Positions 24,031 to 33,430 are shown, counted from the stretch's first letter. The stretch: 64,000 nt of DNA from Kutzneria viridogrisea (GCA_014138725.1 JACJID010000001.1:744001-808000), one strand, 5' to 3'. A program made the numbers and translations. The notes: a model not told the origin generated them from the letters alone.

Positions 24031-25083
24031 ATGAACTTCCTCGACGACTCGCTGTTCCCTGAGAACCAGGAGAAGCTGGTCATCACGGCGGCTCCCTATG
24101 GACCGGAATGGGAACCGGCCGACTTCCCCGAAGACCTGCCGCTGACCATGGACGAGCACGTCCAGCAGGCTGTCGACTGCTACAACGCGGGCGCCACGGT
24201 GCTGCACATCCACGTCCGGGAGCTTGATGGCAAGGGCTCCAAACGACTGGTGCGGTTCAACGAGCTGCTCGGCCGGCTGCGTGCGGCCGTCCCCGAGATG
24301 GTCCTGCAGGTCGGCGGCTCGATCTCCTTCGCACCGGAAGGCGAAGGGGCGGACGCCAAGTGGCTCAGCGACGAGGCCCGCCACCTGCTGGCCGCGCTGG
24401 ATCCCGCACCGGACCAGGTGACCATCGCCATCAACACCTGCCAGATGAACATCATGGAGCTGATGACGGCGGACGACATCGCGGGCACCTCGTTCACGCG
24501 ACCGGCCGTGGCGGAGGCATACCACGAGATGTTCGTACCGGCCGGTCCGGCTTGGGTCGAGGAACACCTCAGGCGGCTGCAAGCCGCGGGCATCCAGCCG
24601 CATTTCCAACTGGCCAACATCCCGCAGTTGGAAACCGTCGAGCGGCTGATCCGGCGGGGCGTCTACACCGGCCCGCTCATGCTGACGTGGGTCGGCATCG
24701 GAGGCGGGTTCGACGGCCCCAGCCCGTACAACATGATGGAGTTCATCCGCCGTGTCCCCGACGGTGCGGTGCTCACGCTGGAAACCCTCATGCGCAGTGT
24801 CCTGCCGATCAACACCATGGCGATCGCGATGGGCCTGCACGCCCGCTGCGGCAACGAGGACACGTTGTGGGGCAAGAAGGGCCAGAAGATGACTTCGGTC
24901 CAACAGGTCGAGCAGCTGGTACGCATCGCCGGCGAACTCGGCCGCGAGGTGGCCACCGGCAAGGAGGCCTTCGAGATCTACAAGATCGGCCAGCGGTACG
25001 CCGACGCCGACGAAACCCTGGCCAAGGTCGGGTTCGCGCCGAACCGTCGACCGGGGCAGGTGGGCTTCACGCACCACGCCTGA
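24031..25083 (+). CDS. BKACE (DUF849) beta-keto acid cleavage enzyme
   Basis: A 350-residue TIM-barrel protein. VITAAPYGPEW (the usual ITAAVTG position) opens strand 1, AGATVLHIHVRE carries the HxH zinc ligands, and LSPYNMMEF-like sequence, GLHARCGNEDTLWGKKG and SVQQVEQLVRIAGELGRE complete the family pattern. BKACEs join a beta-keto acid with acetyl-CoA to give acetoacetate and a new CoA ester, as in carnitine breakdown. GGAGAAAG precedes ATG 24031. Between a dioxygenase and an importer, it probably feeds a carbon skeleton into CoA metabolism. The substrate cannot be read from sequence. Confidence 0.88.
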   Translation: MNFLDDSLFPENQEKLVITAAPYGPEWEPADFPEDLPLTMDEHVQQAVDCYNAGATVLHIHVRELDGKGSKRLVRFNELLGRLRAAVPEMVLQVGGSISFAPEGEGADAKWLSDEARHLLAALDPAPDQVTIAINTCQMNIMELMTADDIAGTSFTRPAVAEAYHEMFVPAGPAWVEEHLRRLQAAGIQPHFQLANIPQLETVERLIRRGVYTGPLMLTWVGIGGGFDGPSPYNMMEFIRRVPDGAVLTLETLMRSVLPINTMAIAMGLHARCGNEDTLWGKKGQKMTSVQQVEQLVRIAGELGREVATGKEAFEIYKIGQRYADADETLAKVGFAPNRRPGQVGFTHHA

Positions 25084-25155
25084 CGCCACTGTCCTTCGGG
25101 GACGATCAGGGTGAAGGTTCGCGCCGAAAACGTCCAAGTCCGTCTGGAAGTTGCC

Positions 25156-26472
25156 ATGGGACCACAAGCTGAGCCTGCCGAAGACCCTGACTCCGTGCCA
25201 GGAGGGCGAAGAACCTACCCCTGGGTCGTGTTCGGCCTGACGTTCGCACTGCTGTTGTCGGACTACATGTCACGGCAGGCCCTCAACGCGGTTTTCCCGT
25301 TCCTGAAGGAGGAGTGGGCGCTGTCCGACTCCCGGCTCGCCGCCCTCAACAGCGTCGTCGCGTTGGTGGTCGGGCTACTCACCTTTCCGCTGTCCCTGTT
25401 GGCGGATCGGTGGGGGCGAGTCAGGAGCCTGGTCCTGATGGCGACCACCTGGAGCATCGCGACCCTTCTCTGCGCCCTCGCCGCTGACTACGGCCAACTG
25501 CTTGGCGCGCGTGTCCTCACCGGGGTGGGTGAGGCGGCATACGGCAGTGTGGGCATCGCGGTGGTGCTCGGCATGTTCTCGCCCCACCATCGTGCGTCGC
25601 TCAGTGGTGCGTTCATGGCCGGTGGATCCTTCGGCTCGGTGATCGGTGTCGCGCTCGGTGGCGTCATCGCCGTGCAGCTGAGCTGGCGCTGGTCGTTCGC
25701 GGCCATGGCGATCTTCGGGCTACTCCTGGCCGTACTGTTCCGGGTGTTCGTCTCCCAGGCGAAGGTGGATCGGTACCAACGTGGCGATACGACCGCGACC
25801 GGCGGTGAAACGACAACGGGTGCTGGATATCGTGCTCCGGTCTCCAGCCTGTTCTCCGTCGCGGCGGTGAACTGCGCCTACATCGGCAGCGGCCTACAGC
25901 TGTTCGCCGCTGCGGTCCTACTGGCCTGGACGCCCAGCTTCCTCAATCGCTACTACGCCATGCCTCCGGACCGGGCCGGTGCGGTCGCCGCGGTCCTTGT
26001 GTTGGTCATCGGCGCTGGCATGATCTTCTGCGGCCTCGTCACCGACCGGCTCAGCCACGAGCGACCAACGCGCAGGTGGACTACGGCCGTCTCCTACGGT
26101 CTTCTCGCGGCGGTGCTGCTCATCGTTGGCTTCAACCTCGATGTGAGTGGGCTCCAGCTCGTTCTGGTCGGAGCAGGCGCGTTCTTCTCGGCCGGCGCGT
26201 CCGGCCCGGCGGCCGCCATGGTCGCCAACCTCACCCACGATTCCATCCGGGCCACCGGCTTCGGATCACTCACTCTGGTCAACAGCCTGCTCGGGATGGC
26301 CTTGGGGCCCTTCGTCGTCGGCGTGCTGGCCGACCGTCTTGGACTGTTGGCAGCACTGCGTCTGGCGCCGTTGGCCTATGTCGGAGCCATTGTCGCATTG
26401 CTGATCGGCAAACGCTGCTACCCCGCGGGACTGGCACGACTCGCGAAGCTGGACCAGCGTCTTTCGACCTGA
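25156..26472 (+). CDS. MFS transporter, likely substrate importer of the operon
   Basis: A 438-residue, 12-helix major-facilitator protein. TM1 begins at WVVFGLTFALLLSDYMSRQA, and the loop 2-3 motif LSLLADRWGRVRSLV is standard. The DYMSRQAL pattern in TM1 is common in anion/aromatic-acid:proton symporters and related carboxylate carriers. ATG 25156 is used because TGGAAG lies upstream at normal spacing; GTG 25111 would add 15 polar residues and has only an adjacent AGG. It is the last gene of the AraC-controlled operon, followed by a hairpin. Uptake of the compound attacked by the dioxygenase is inferred from position. Confidence 0.87.
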   Translation: MGPQAEPAEDPDSVPGGRRTYPWVVFGLTFALLLSDYMSRQALNAVFPFLKEEWALSDSRLAALNSVVALVVGLLTFPLSLLADRWGRVRSLVLMATTWSIATLLCALAADYGQLLGARVLTGVGEAAYGSVGIAVVLGMFSPHHRASLSGAFMAGGSFGSVIGVALGGVIAVQLSWRWSFAAMAIFGLLLAVLFRVFVSQAKVDRYQRGDTTATGGETTTGAGYRAPVSSLFSVAAVNCAYIGSGLQLFAAAVLLAWTPSFLNRYYAMPPDRAGAVAAVLVLVIGAGMIFCGLVTDRLSHERPTRRWTTAVSYGLLAAVLLIVGFNLDVSGLQLVLVGAGAFFSAGASGPAAAMVANLTHDSIRATGFGSLTLVNSLLGMALGPFVVGVLADRLGLLAALRLAPLAYVGAIVALLIGKRCYPAGLARLAKLDQRLST

Positions 26473-26484
26473 CCGAAGCAGTAG

Positions 26485-26525
26485 GGCTGGTGCTCACACG
26501 TTGTAGGTGTCTTCGAGTACCAGCC
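26485..26525 (+). terminator. Hairpin after the catabolic operon
   Basis: GGCTGGTGCTC (26485-26495) pairs with GAGTACCAGCC (26515-26525) with one G-T pair and a 19-nt loop, 13 bp after the MFS stop. Confidence 0.55.
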
Positions 26526-26558
26526 GTCCCGGTGTTGATGTTGTCCCTGAATGGGGCG

Positions 26559-27386
26559 TCAGCAGGTCTTGCGGACGTAACCGGACGCACCCGCCGGGGC
26601 GACGCCGTGGTCACGGCGGACGATGCTGAGCGAGCCGCCCCAGCGATCGCACGCGGTGCGCAGGCCCGCGTCGGTGTACTCGATGACGATCACGTGGTCG
26701 CCGAACGCGGGGGTGTACTCGCCACACTTGTTCTGGTCGCCGCATTCTTCTGCGACGGCGAAGTCGAGCCCGTTGGCCTGGCGCTGCCCGGCCAGTTCCG
26801 AGGTGTTCTTCTGTCCGACGGCCAGGCCCTTCTTGTGCGCGTGGGCGGACAGCACGCGAATGTAGGCTTGGGCGTCGCTGTCGGACAAAAGGCCTTTGGA
26901 GCGCGTGAAGCTGTCGTAGTTGTCCGGCTCGATCGCCTGAAAGCCCTTCGCCGCGCAGTCGTCGACCCAGACGTTCACCTTCGCCGCCACGCGCTGCCGC
27001 TTGTCCGCGCTCCGCAGGTCGAGCAGACCCTCGCCCCAATCCTCGTCCATCACGACATTGCCGTTCGCGTCGCGCAGCAGGAGGTCGCCCCACTCTCCCT
27101 CGGCGCCCGGCTGGGCCTGGAAAGCGTTGACGTAACAGATGTTGTAGAGGCCCGCGGCCGGCTGGGCAGTGTGGTCACGGCTGACCACCCGCACCTGTGA
27201 TGGCGGCGTGTACGCGCCGCCGATCTGGTAGTCGAAACCGGCCGTGACCGGCGGTGCCGTAACCGTGGCATGTGGCGGTGCCGTACCCGTGGCCGCCGGC
27301 GATGCGGACGACGAGCACGCGGTGCCACCGACGAAGACGGCGACCAGGGCGGCGCTGACACGGAACTGGACACGCGAATGGGACAT
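26559..27386 (-). CDS. Lipoprotein with GH114/DUF297 (endo-alpha-1,4-polygalactosaminidase-like) domain
   Basis: A 275-residue exported protein. The signal peptide ends in VGGTAC, an acceptable lipobox, followed by a Ser/Ala/Pro/Thr-rich linker to about residue 45. The rest is a TM1410-like TIM barrel: YNICYVNAFQAQPG, DEDWGEGLLDLRS, FQAIEPDNYDSFTRS and KKGLAVGQKNTSEL, where acidic residues such as E and D in IEPDNYD are the likely catalytic ones. Known relatives cut galactosaminogalactan-type polymers. Chain length fits a single catalytic domain. CCGGAG precedes ATG 27386. It stands alone between the MFS hairpin and the oxoamine synthase. Confidence 0.82.
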   Translation of the reverse strand: MSHSRVQFRVSAALVAVFVGGTACSSSASPAATGTAPPHATVTAPPVTAGFDYQIGGAYTPPSQVRVVSRDHTAQPAAGLYNICYVNAFQAQPGAEGEWGDLLLRDANGNVVMDEDWGEGLLDLRSADKRQRVAAKVNVWVDDCAAKGFQAIEPDNYDSFTRSKGLLSDSDAQAYIRVLSAHAHKKGLAVGQKNTSELAGQRQANGLDFAVAEECGDQNKCGEYTPAFGDHVIVIEYTDAGLRTACDRWGGSLSIVRRDHGVAPAGASGYVRKTC

Positions 27387-27522
27387 GAATCAAACTCCGG
27401 ATGATGGTGGGCATGACCCGCCTCGGACCACGAACACGTCCTGGCGACTCAGCCTGAGCTCGCGGCGAAGACCGGAGCGGGGCCGGCGATAGGTCCTGCG
27501 CTTCTCAGGACACCTGTGCGCG

Positions 27523-28710
27523 CTACGCGTGGCCAGAGTCAGCCAGCACGTTGAGGACATGGTCAATTGCTGATTCGGCGTGAGCGGCCGACACCTGGAG
27601 TCGCAGTCGCGCCGCACCGCGGGGCACGACCGGGTAAGTCAGCGCGGTGACGAAGACACCCTTGCGGATCATGTTCGCGCTGAGCTCCTGCGCTGCGTGC
27701 TCGTCACCGATGACGACAGGAACGATCGGGTGTTTGCCGGGCCAGGTGGGCAGTTGCAGGGCGATGACCCCGGAGCGCAGTTGTTCGACACGTGTGCGCA
27801 GGGTGGCGAGAGGCGAGTCATGTCCTGCCAGGACATCGAGGGCGGCGTGTGCCCCGGCGACGACCGACGGTGGCGGGTTGTTGGAGAAGGTGTAGGGGCG
27901 GGACATGGACCGCAGCGTCGAGGTCAGCGCGCGTGGCCCCGCGACGAAGCCGCCGATCGCCCCGCCGAGTGCCTTTCCGAGCGTCCCGGTGATCACGTCG
28001 ATCCGGCCGAGAAGCTGCTGGCTCTCAGCGGTTCCCCGGCCGTGCGGGCCGACGACTCCGTTGCCGTGTGAGTCGTCCACGACCAGCAGGGCGCCGTACT
28101 CCTCCGCCAGAGTCCGCAGGGCCCGCAGGGGAGCCTGATCGCCCTCCATGCTGAATATCCCGTCAGTGACGATGACCTTGACGGCGTCCGTCGGGACAGT
28201 GGTCAGACCGTGACGGAGGTCGTCGAGCCCGGCGTGATGGTCGTAGAGCACCAGGTGGGCTACCGCTGACCGCTGGGCACGGATGCCGTCGATGATGCTG
28301 GCGTGATTGAGGCGATCGGAGAAGACGGCCAGGGGCCGGCGGGCCTGGTTGGCGAGTACGGTCAGGGTGGCGAACACCGCCGCGTTGGCCGCCCAGCACG
28401 ATGAGTGAAGAACGGCGTCCTCGCAGCCGACCCATGAGGCGAGGCGGCGTTCGAAGTCGCGGTGGAGCACGGTGGTCCCGCTGAGCGCGCGGCCGGCGGC
28501 AGTGCCCAGCCCCCAGTCGTCCAGTGCGTCGTGCGCTGCCCGGACCACGGCGGGATGCCGCGCGAGCCCGAGATAATCACAAGATGCCATGTTGATGAGC
28601 TCACGGTGACCCATCGAGATGCGGCCCGGCGCGCCGGGCCGCACGCTGAACTCCCGGTCTCCGGACTCCAGCCTCGCATCGAGGGTGCTCACCAGCGGGG
28701 GAGGAATCAT
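27523..28710 (-). CDS. Alpha-oxoamine synthase (KBL/BioF-like PLP enzyme)
   Basis: A 395-residue fold-type I PLP enzyme. NMASCDYLGLARHPAV, GTAAGRALSGTTVLHRDFERRLA, VDDSHGNGVVGPHGRG and the Schiff-base lysine in ITGTLGKALGGAIGGF follow glycine C-acetyltransferase and 8-amino-7-oxononanoate synthase. Such enzymes condense an amino acid with an acyl-CoA and release CO2. Which pair is used cannot be told; no biotin or threonine genes are nearby. ATG 28710 lies in an ATGA overlap with the stop of the M20 gene, so translation is coupled. Together they suggest that an amino acid freed by the M20 hydrolase is condensed by this enzyme, or that the hydrolase trims the aminoketone product. Confidence 0.88.
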   Translation of the reverse strand: MIPPPLVSTLDARLESGDREFSVRPGAPGRISMGHRELINMASCDYLGLARHPAVVRAAHDALDDWGLGTAAGRALSGTTVLHRDFERRLASWVGCEDAVLHSSCWAANAAVFATLTVLANQARRPLAVFSDRLNHASIIDGIRAQRSAVAHLVLYDHHAGLDDLRHGLTTVPTDAVKVIVTDGIFSMEGDQAPLRALRTLAEEYGALLVVDDSHGNGVVGPHGRGTAESQQLLGRIDVITGTLGKALGGAIGGFVAGPRALTSTLRSMSRPYTFSNNPPPSVVAGAHAALDVLAGHDSPLATLRTRVEQLRSGVIALQLPTWPGKHPIVPVVIGDEHAAQELSANMIRKGVFVTALTYPVVPRGAARLRLQVSAAHAESAIDHVLNVLADSGHA

Positions 28711-29915
28711 CCGAAGGCCTTCGCCGCGAACATCGCGTAGACACCGGCGCACCGACGCATGGCGGCCTCGTCGATGTATTCACCTGGACCGTGGGACACG
28801 TCGAGTCGCCCGGCGCCGTACCCGAAAGCAGGGACACCCAGCTGTGCGTACCAGCGAGTCTCGAGAATTCCGGGGCACAGCTCGAAGGTCGGTGCGGTTC
28901 CTTCGATCTCGGCGACGCTGGCGGCGAGCTTCTGCGCGATGGGGTGAGCCTGGTCGACGCTTCCGGAAGGCTGACGCTGCAAGATCTCGATCGAGGCGCT
29001 GGTGCCCGACGCCTCGGCCGCGGAGTTGATGATGGTGGTCAGCCGCTCGATCTCCTCGTCGACGTCCTCCTCGGGATTGAACCGGCGGTCGATGGAGAAC
29101 CAGGCGGAGCCGGGGACCGCGTTGAAGTTCACGCCGCTTCCGCTGGCTCCACCAACGACCATCATCGATCCCTTGGCGGTTTCGTCCTCCATCGGGAACG
29201 CGGTCCGCTTCTTCAGCAGTTCGCCTGCAAGCTCGTTGAGTGGGGCGGCCACGTTGATCATGTGTTGGAACGCGTTGTCGCCGAGATGAGCCTGCCCGAC
29301 GTGTGCCTCGGTTCCCTTGAGCTCGACCCGCATCGTGAGGGCGCCGCGACTGGCGTGCCAGATCGTGCCGGCTGTCGGTTCTCCGGTGACCATGGCCAAT
29401 GCGGAGGTGTCGATGAGGCCAGCCCGCTGTAGGTGGCCCGAGCTGGCGTCGCTCCCGGTCTCCTCGTCGCACACGAGGTGGAACACGATCGATCCGTCAC
29501 CGAGCAGGCCGAGGTCGCGGGCAGCCGCCGCCCCATAAAGCATGGAGACGATCCCGCCCTTCATGTCGGCTGCGCCGCGGCCGAACAATCGTCCGTCGCG
29601 CCTCTCGGCCGTGAACTGGGACCGGCTTTGGGCGGGCACGACGTCGAAGTGGCCGTGGAAGTAGATCAATCGTGCGCCGCTGCCGACCCGACCGCGGACG
29701 ACGCAGGGCTCCTCGAGCTGGTCGTGCGGGGCCAACGGAATGATCTCCGGCGCGAAACCGAAACGCTCCATGACCTCGTGCAGATACGCCGCACATCGAC
29801 CGAGCCCACGGCCTGGAGGGTTCTCGGTGTCCATAGCCACAAGCTTTTCCAGCAGGGAGGCCATCTCCTCGGCGCGCGGCTCGATCCACTCATGGATACG
29901 GGTCGTGAGGTTCAT
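28707..29915 (-). CDS. M20-family metallo-amidohydrolase (ArgE/DapE/acylase type)
   Basis: A 402-residue di-zinc hydrolase. Metal and catalytic motifs are visible in order: LIYFHGHFDVVP (H, D), GRGAADMKGGIVS (bridging D), CDEETGSDASSG (general-base E and metal E), and HGPGEYIDEAAM near the end (last His). The dimerisation lid domain lies between about residues 185 and 300. The family removes N-acyl groups from amino acids or splits dipeptides. AAGGAG precedes ATG 29915. It is the first gene of a two-gene operon ending in the oxoamine synthase, and is divergent from an XRE-cupin regulator that probably controls it. Confidence 0.9.
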   Translation of the reverse strand: MNLTTRIHEWIEPRAEEMASLLEKLVAMDTENPPGRGLGRCAAYLHEVMERFGFAPEIIPLAPHDQLEEPCVVRGRVGSGARLIYFHGHFDVVPAQSRSQFTAERRDGRLFGRGAADMKGGIVSMLYGAAAARDLGLLGDGSIVFHLVCDEETGSDASSGHLQRAGLIDTSALAMVTGEPTAGTIWHASRGALTMRVELKGTEAHVGQAHLGDNAFQHMINVAAPLNELAGELLKKRTAFPMEDETAKGSMMVVGGASGSGVNFNAVPGSAWFSIDRRFNPEEDVDEEIERLTTIINSAAEASGTSASIEILQRQPSGSVDQAHPIAQKLAASVAEIEGTAPTFELCPGILETRWYAQLGVPAFGYGAGRLDVSHGPGEYIDEAAMRRCAGVYAMFAAKAFG

Positions 29916-30201
29916 TCGTCTCCTTCGACACTGACGTTGGGCGCTGGGCAAGCGTCACATATATGGTCCACTTTGGCAAGTACATGACACGCTGATGGCT
30001 CGCGCAAGCCGGCGGCAACCTCGTGCTCCGAGTGGTCGACGTAGCCATGACTGGCTGAGTGGGCCTGGAAAAGTGCAGGTCAGAAGCCTGTATCGGGGCG
30101 CGGGATCGCCTGGTGACGTTCGCGGGACGCCGACCGTTGGGGAGACGCTACGATTGGCAACCGGCACGGCTGGGTCACGGTTCGTAAACTATGAGGAACA
30201 G

Positions 30202-30780
30202 ATGCAATCAGAGGACGACTCGTTTCCGGCGCAGATGATGGTGGATCGCATGGCCCGTGCGCTCCGCCGTCACCGCGAGCTCAACAACCTGTCCCTCGGT
30301 GACCTGAGCAAAGCCACCGGCTTGTCGAAGACGAGCCTGGCGCGGCTGGAGGCCGGTGAGGGAAATCCGTCGCTTGAGACCTTGTGGCGGCTTGGCCGAG
30401 CGCTGGGTTTGAGCGTCGGCCAACTGCTGGACGCCGCGGAAACCGGGGAAGCCACCGTCCTGCGCCATGGTGACGGACCCGTGGTCGTCTCGGGCTTCGG
30501 GATGCGCGGCCGACTGCTGCACACCGATCACAGCCGGCACCGCACGGAGATCTTCGAACTGGACCTGCCGCCGGGTTCCGAATTCAGGGGAGAAGCTCAC
30601 GAAGCGGGCACCAGGGAGGCGGTGTACTGCCTGGAAGGCCAGGTCCGTTGTGGCCCTGCCGAACAGCCCTTGACGCTCGAGGTCGGTGACACCGCCTACT
30701 TCGACGGCAACAACGTGCACGTCTACGCGGCCGGTCCGGGAGGCGGTCGTGCCCTGCTGATCATGAGCTACCCCGCCTGA
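30202..30780 (+). CDS. XRE-family regulator with C-terminal cupin domain
   Basis: A 192-residue regulator. The HTH is about residues 17-70 (LNNLSLGDLSKATGLSKTSLARLEAG), followed by a cupin sensory domain (TEIFELDLPPGSEFRGEAHEAG, REAVYCLEGQVRCG, DTAYFDGNNVHVYAAG). This SutR/PuuR-like layout senses small acids or amines. ATG 30202 is preceded by GAGGAACAG; the open frame back to 29995 is not protein-like. It is divergent from the M20/oxoamine-synthase operon over 286 bp and ends at a strong convergent hairpin. Confidence 0.88.
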   Translation: MQSEDDSFPAQMMVDRMARALRRHRELNNLSLGDLSKATGLSKTSLARLEAGEGNPSLETLWRLGRALGLSVGQLLDAAETGEATVLRHGDGPVVVSGFGMRGRLLHTDHSRHRTEIFELDLPPGSEFRGEAHEAGTREAVYCLEGQVRCGPAEQPLTLEVGDTAYFDGNNVHVYAAGPGGGRALLIMSYPA

Positions 30781-30783
30781 CGG

Positions 30784-30833
30784 ACGGCGCACGAAGGCCC
30801 GCCGGTGGCCACCAGCAGGCCTTCGTGCGCCGT
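30784..30833. terminator. Strong convergent terminator hairpin
   Basis: Perfect 16-bp arms ACGGCGCACGAAGGCC (30784-30799) and GGCCTTCGTGCGCCGT (30818-30833) with an 18-nt loop separate the XRE-cupin gene (+) from the S33 peptidase (-). Confidence 0.8.
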
Positions 30834-30839
30834 GCGCGG

Positions 30840-32447
30840 TTACGGAGTGGGCAGTGGCAGGCCGGGGAGGTTCTGGTCCTGCGGCACGACGCCGTCCACC
30901 AGGTAGTCATCGACGACCTTGTTGACTGCCTTGTTGTCTCCCGCGTAGATGCCGTGATCGCCTTCGCCGGTGACGGTGAGCATCCGGGAGTTGCGGAAGG
31001 CGGCGTGTGCCCTCCTGGCTCCTGCGACCGGCGTGGCGGGGTCGTTCTCGGACTGGACGATCAGTACCGGCGGAACGCCCTCGCCGTTCATCACCGGCAG
31101 CGGCCGGGGCTGGTTTCTCCAGAAGGCACACAGCTGGAAAGGCATCCAGATCGAGCTGTAGAGCGTCACACCGCGGTCGATGTACTCCTGCGATCGCCGG
31201 ATCAGCGAGTGGCGATCGCCCGTCCACACTCCCTCACCACACAGGGTCGTAACCAGTGTGGCCGCCATGGCGTCGGAGGCGCTGGCAGCGGTCGCCGGTA
31301 CTTGCGGCGGGCCGGACGACCTCGACTTCGACAACGTGGCTTTGAGCGCCGCGCGGGCATCGACCTTGGCCTGTGCCGACGCGCGGCCATCGGTCAGCGT
31401 CCTGGCCCGGACCAGGCTGTCGGCCACCGCGGGGAATTGCTTCTTGGACTTCAGCGCACCGACGATGTAGTTGTCCAGCGCGACCGGTCCGACCTGCGCA
31501 CCGTCGAGATCGACCGGGCCGCTGCCCAAGGCGGACCGGACCTTCTCGTAGGCCTGGAGGACCTCCTCACCGCTGGAGCCGAAGTGGTACTTGGCGTCGT
31601 AGCGCGCCATCCACGGCAGGAAGTCCTGCCGCCAGCGCCGCTCGACCGCAAAGGGCTGCGAGTCGAACGAGTTCTGCCAGGTGCCGGTGAACTCGGTCGA
31701 GGAGTCCAGGACGAACCGGCCGGTGCGCTGCGGGAATTGCTGGGCGTAGTGCGCACCCAGCCAGGTACCTGCGGAGTACCCGATCCAGTTGATCTTCTCC
31801 CGGCCGAGCAGAACCCGAAGCAGGTCCAGGTCCCTGACGTTCTGGAACGTGGTGATCAACGGGCCTAGGTCTCCGGCGGCCTGTCGGCAGGCCGCCGCGG
31901 CATACCTGACCGAGTCCACGATCAGATTCAGGTTGCGCGGGCTGCGGTCGAGCGGGTCCAGCTCGGCGCCGTTGCCGCCGGCCGCGCCGCCACAGGTGAC
32001 GTTCGTGCTCCGGCCGGTGCCGCGGGTGTCGATGCCGATGATCTCCTGGTGCGCGCGCAACCTGCTCTGACCACGGAGCGAGGCTGGCAACGAACGGCCA
32101 GGCCCACCGGGGCCGCCGGGGTTGGTGAGCACCGACGCCGTGGTCGCGCCTGTGGATCGGAGCCTGCTGACCGCGATGGACAGGTCACGGCGTCCGTCTG
32201 GACGCTCCTAGTCTCGGGGGGTGCGGAACGTGGCGCACTCGAGGCCTTCGATGTCGGTCTCCGGCGGCAGATCGGCCAGTTCATCCTTGGCGCAGGCATG
32301 CCAGGTCATCGACTGCCCGGCATAGCGGTCTGGAATGTTCGTGGTGTTCAGCGACACGGCGGCAGGGGTTGCCAACGCCGGCGTCATCCCAGCGAGCAGC
32401 CCGCCCACTACTGCCGGAATTACCACCGCAAGGCGCGGCTTTTTCAT
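30840..32447 (-). pseudogene. Secreted S33 (tripeptidyl-aminopeptidase-like) peptidase interrupted by one TAG
   Basis: Read from ATG 32447 the frame gives a signal peptide (MKKPRLAVVIPAVVGGLLAG...ALATPA), then TWHACAKDE and LECATFRTPRD, and meets TAG at 32208-32210. It then continues in the same frame with ERPDGRRDLSIAVSRLRST and LTNPGGPGGPGRSLP to 30840. The catalytic set is intact: WIGYSAGTWLGA (Ser), QSENDPATPV (Asp), GEGDHGIYAG (His). The paralogue at 43580-45295 has LNYRKPSDGR at the matching place, so the TAG replaces a Tyr or Trp codon by one base change. No frameshift is needed. Either this is a young nonsense mutation, a read error, or the stop is read through. Total length without the stop, about 535 residues, is normal. 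Confidence 0.82.
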
Positions 32448-32506
32448 GTATATTTCCGTTCTCGAGCTGTCAAGATAATCTGTGTCCGTGTGGCACGGCA
32501 ACTCAC

Positions 32507-33397
32507 TCAGTGCTCGTTGGGACTCGGGCTCAGATGAAGGTCCGTGCGGGGCTCCTGTGTCGCGGCCCAGCTCGCGAGCATCCGCAGGGCGTCTTCGGAG
32601 GTGGAGCCGACTTTGGCGATATAGGCCAGCATTGTGAGACCGGGGTTTACGCCGAGGTCCATGGATACGAACGTCAATGCGAGATCGCCGACGACGGGAT
32701 GGTGCAGGCGCTTCGTTCCTGTGCAGTGGAACCGGACGTTGTGTGCCGCCCAGCGGGTCGCGAAGTCATCGCTGCGCGCCAGGAGTTCGCCGATCAGGCT
32801 CGAGAGCTGATGGTCATCGGGGTTGCTGCCGACGGCGGAGCGAAGAACCGCGACGGCGTCGTCGGCGGTCTTTTCCCAGTCCGTGTAGAAGCCCCTTCCA
32901 CGGGGGTCGAGGAACGCGAAGCGCGCGAGGTTGGCCGGCTGCTCGGAACTGCTGAAGATGTCGGCGAACAGCGCGCGTCCGAGCTGGTTGGTCGCCAGCA
33001 GATCCATCCGGCGGTTCAGGATCGCGGCCGCGGCCCCCGGCATCGCGCCCAGCAGGAGCTGGTGAGCCGGACGGACAACCTGAGGACTCGCGCTACGTCG
33101 CACGGCGGATGTAGCGTTCGCGGCGCGCGCGAGGTCCCTCAGGTATGCGTGTTCGGCTTCGTCGAGCTGCAAGGCACGTGCGACCGAGTCCAGCACGTTC
33201 ACTGACACTCCCCGGAGGTTGCCGCGTTCGAGGCGGTTGTAGTAATCGGTGCTCACACCCGCCAGCAATGCGACTTCCTCGCGACGCAGGCCTGCCACGC
33301 GGCGGTTTCCACCGTAGACCGGAAGGCCCGCGTTCTTCGGTGTGATCCTGGCGCGACGGGAGGTCAGGAAGCTACGCACCTCGTTCTCCGGTCCCAT
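32507..33397 (-). CDS. XRE-family regulator with MmyB-like ligand domain
   Basis: A 296-residue regulator of the same class as 2406-3212 and 35575-36483. The HTH is RVAGLRREEVALLAGVSTDYYNRLERG and the C-terminal domain carries AAAILNRRMDLLATNQLG and FLDPRGRGFYTDWEKTADDAV. TAGTCT (minus strand) is 6 nt before ATG 33397 and no Shine-Dalgarno is present: leaderless. A GAGGGGTA-type box lies 33-54 bp upstream, matching the one before the regulator at 35575. It probably controls the SDR and aldo-keto reductase genes lying behind its start on the same strand. Confidence 0.88.
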   Translation of the reverse strand: MGPENEVRSFLTSRRARITPKNAGLPVYGGNRRVAGLRREEVALLAGVSTDYYNRLERGNLRGVSVNVLDSVARALQLDEAEHAYLRDLARAANATSAVRRSASPQVVRPAHQLLLGAMPGAAAAILNRRMDLLATNQLGRALFADIFSSSEQPANLARFAFLDPRGRGFYTDWEKTADDAVAVLRSAVGSNPDDHQLSSLIGELLARSDDFATRWAAHNVRFHCTGTKRLHHPVVGDLALTFVSMDLGVNPGLTMLAYIAKVGSTSEDALRMLASWAATQEPRTDLHLSPSPNEH

Positions 33398-33430
33398 GAG
33401 CCGAGACTAGACCGGGAACAACCACTTGAA

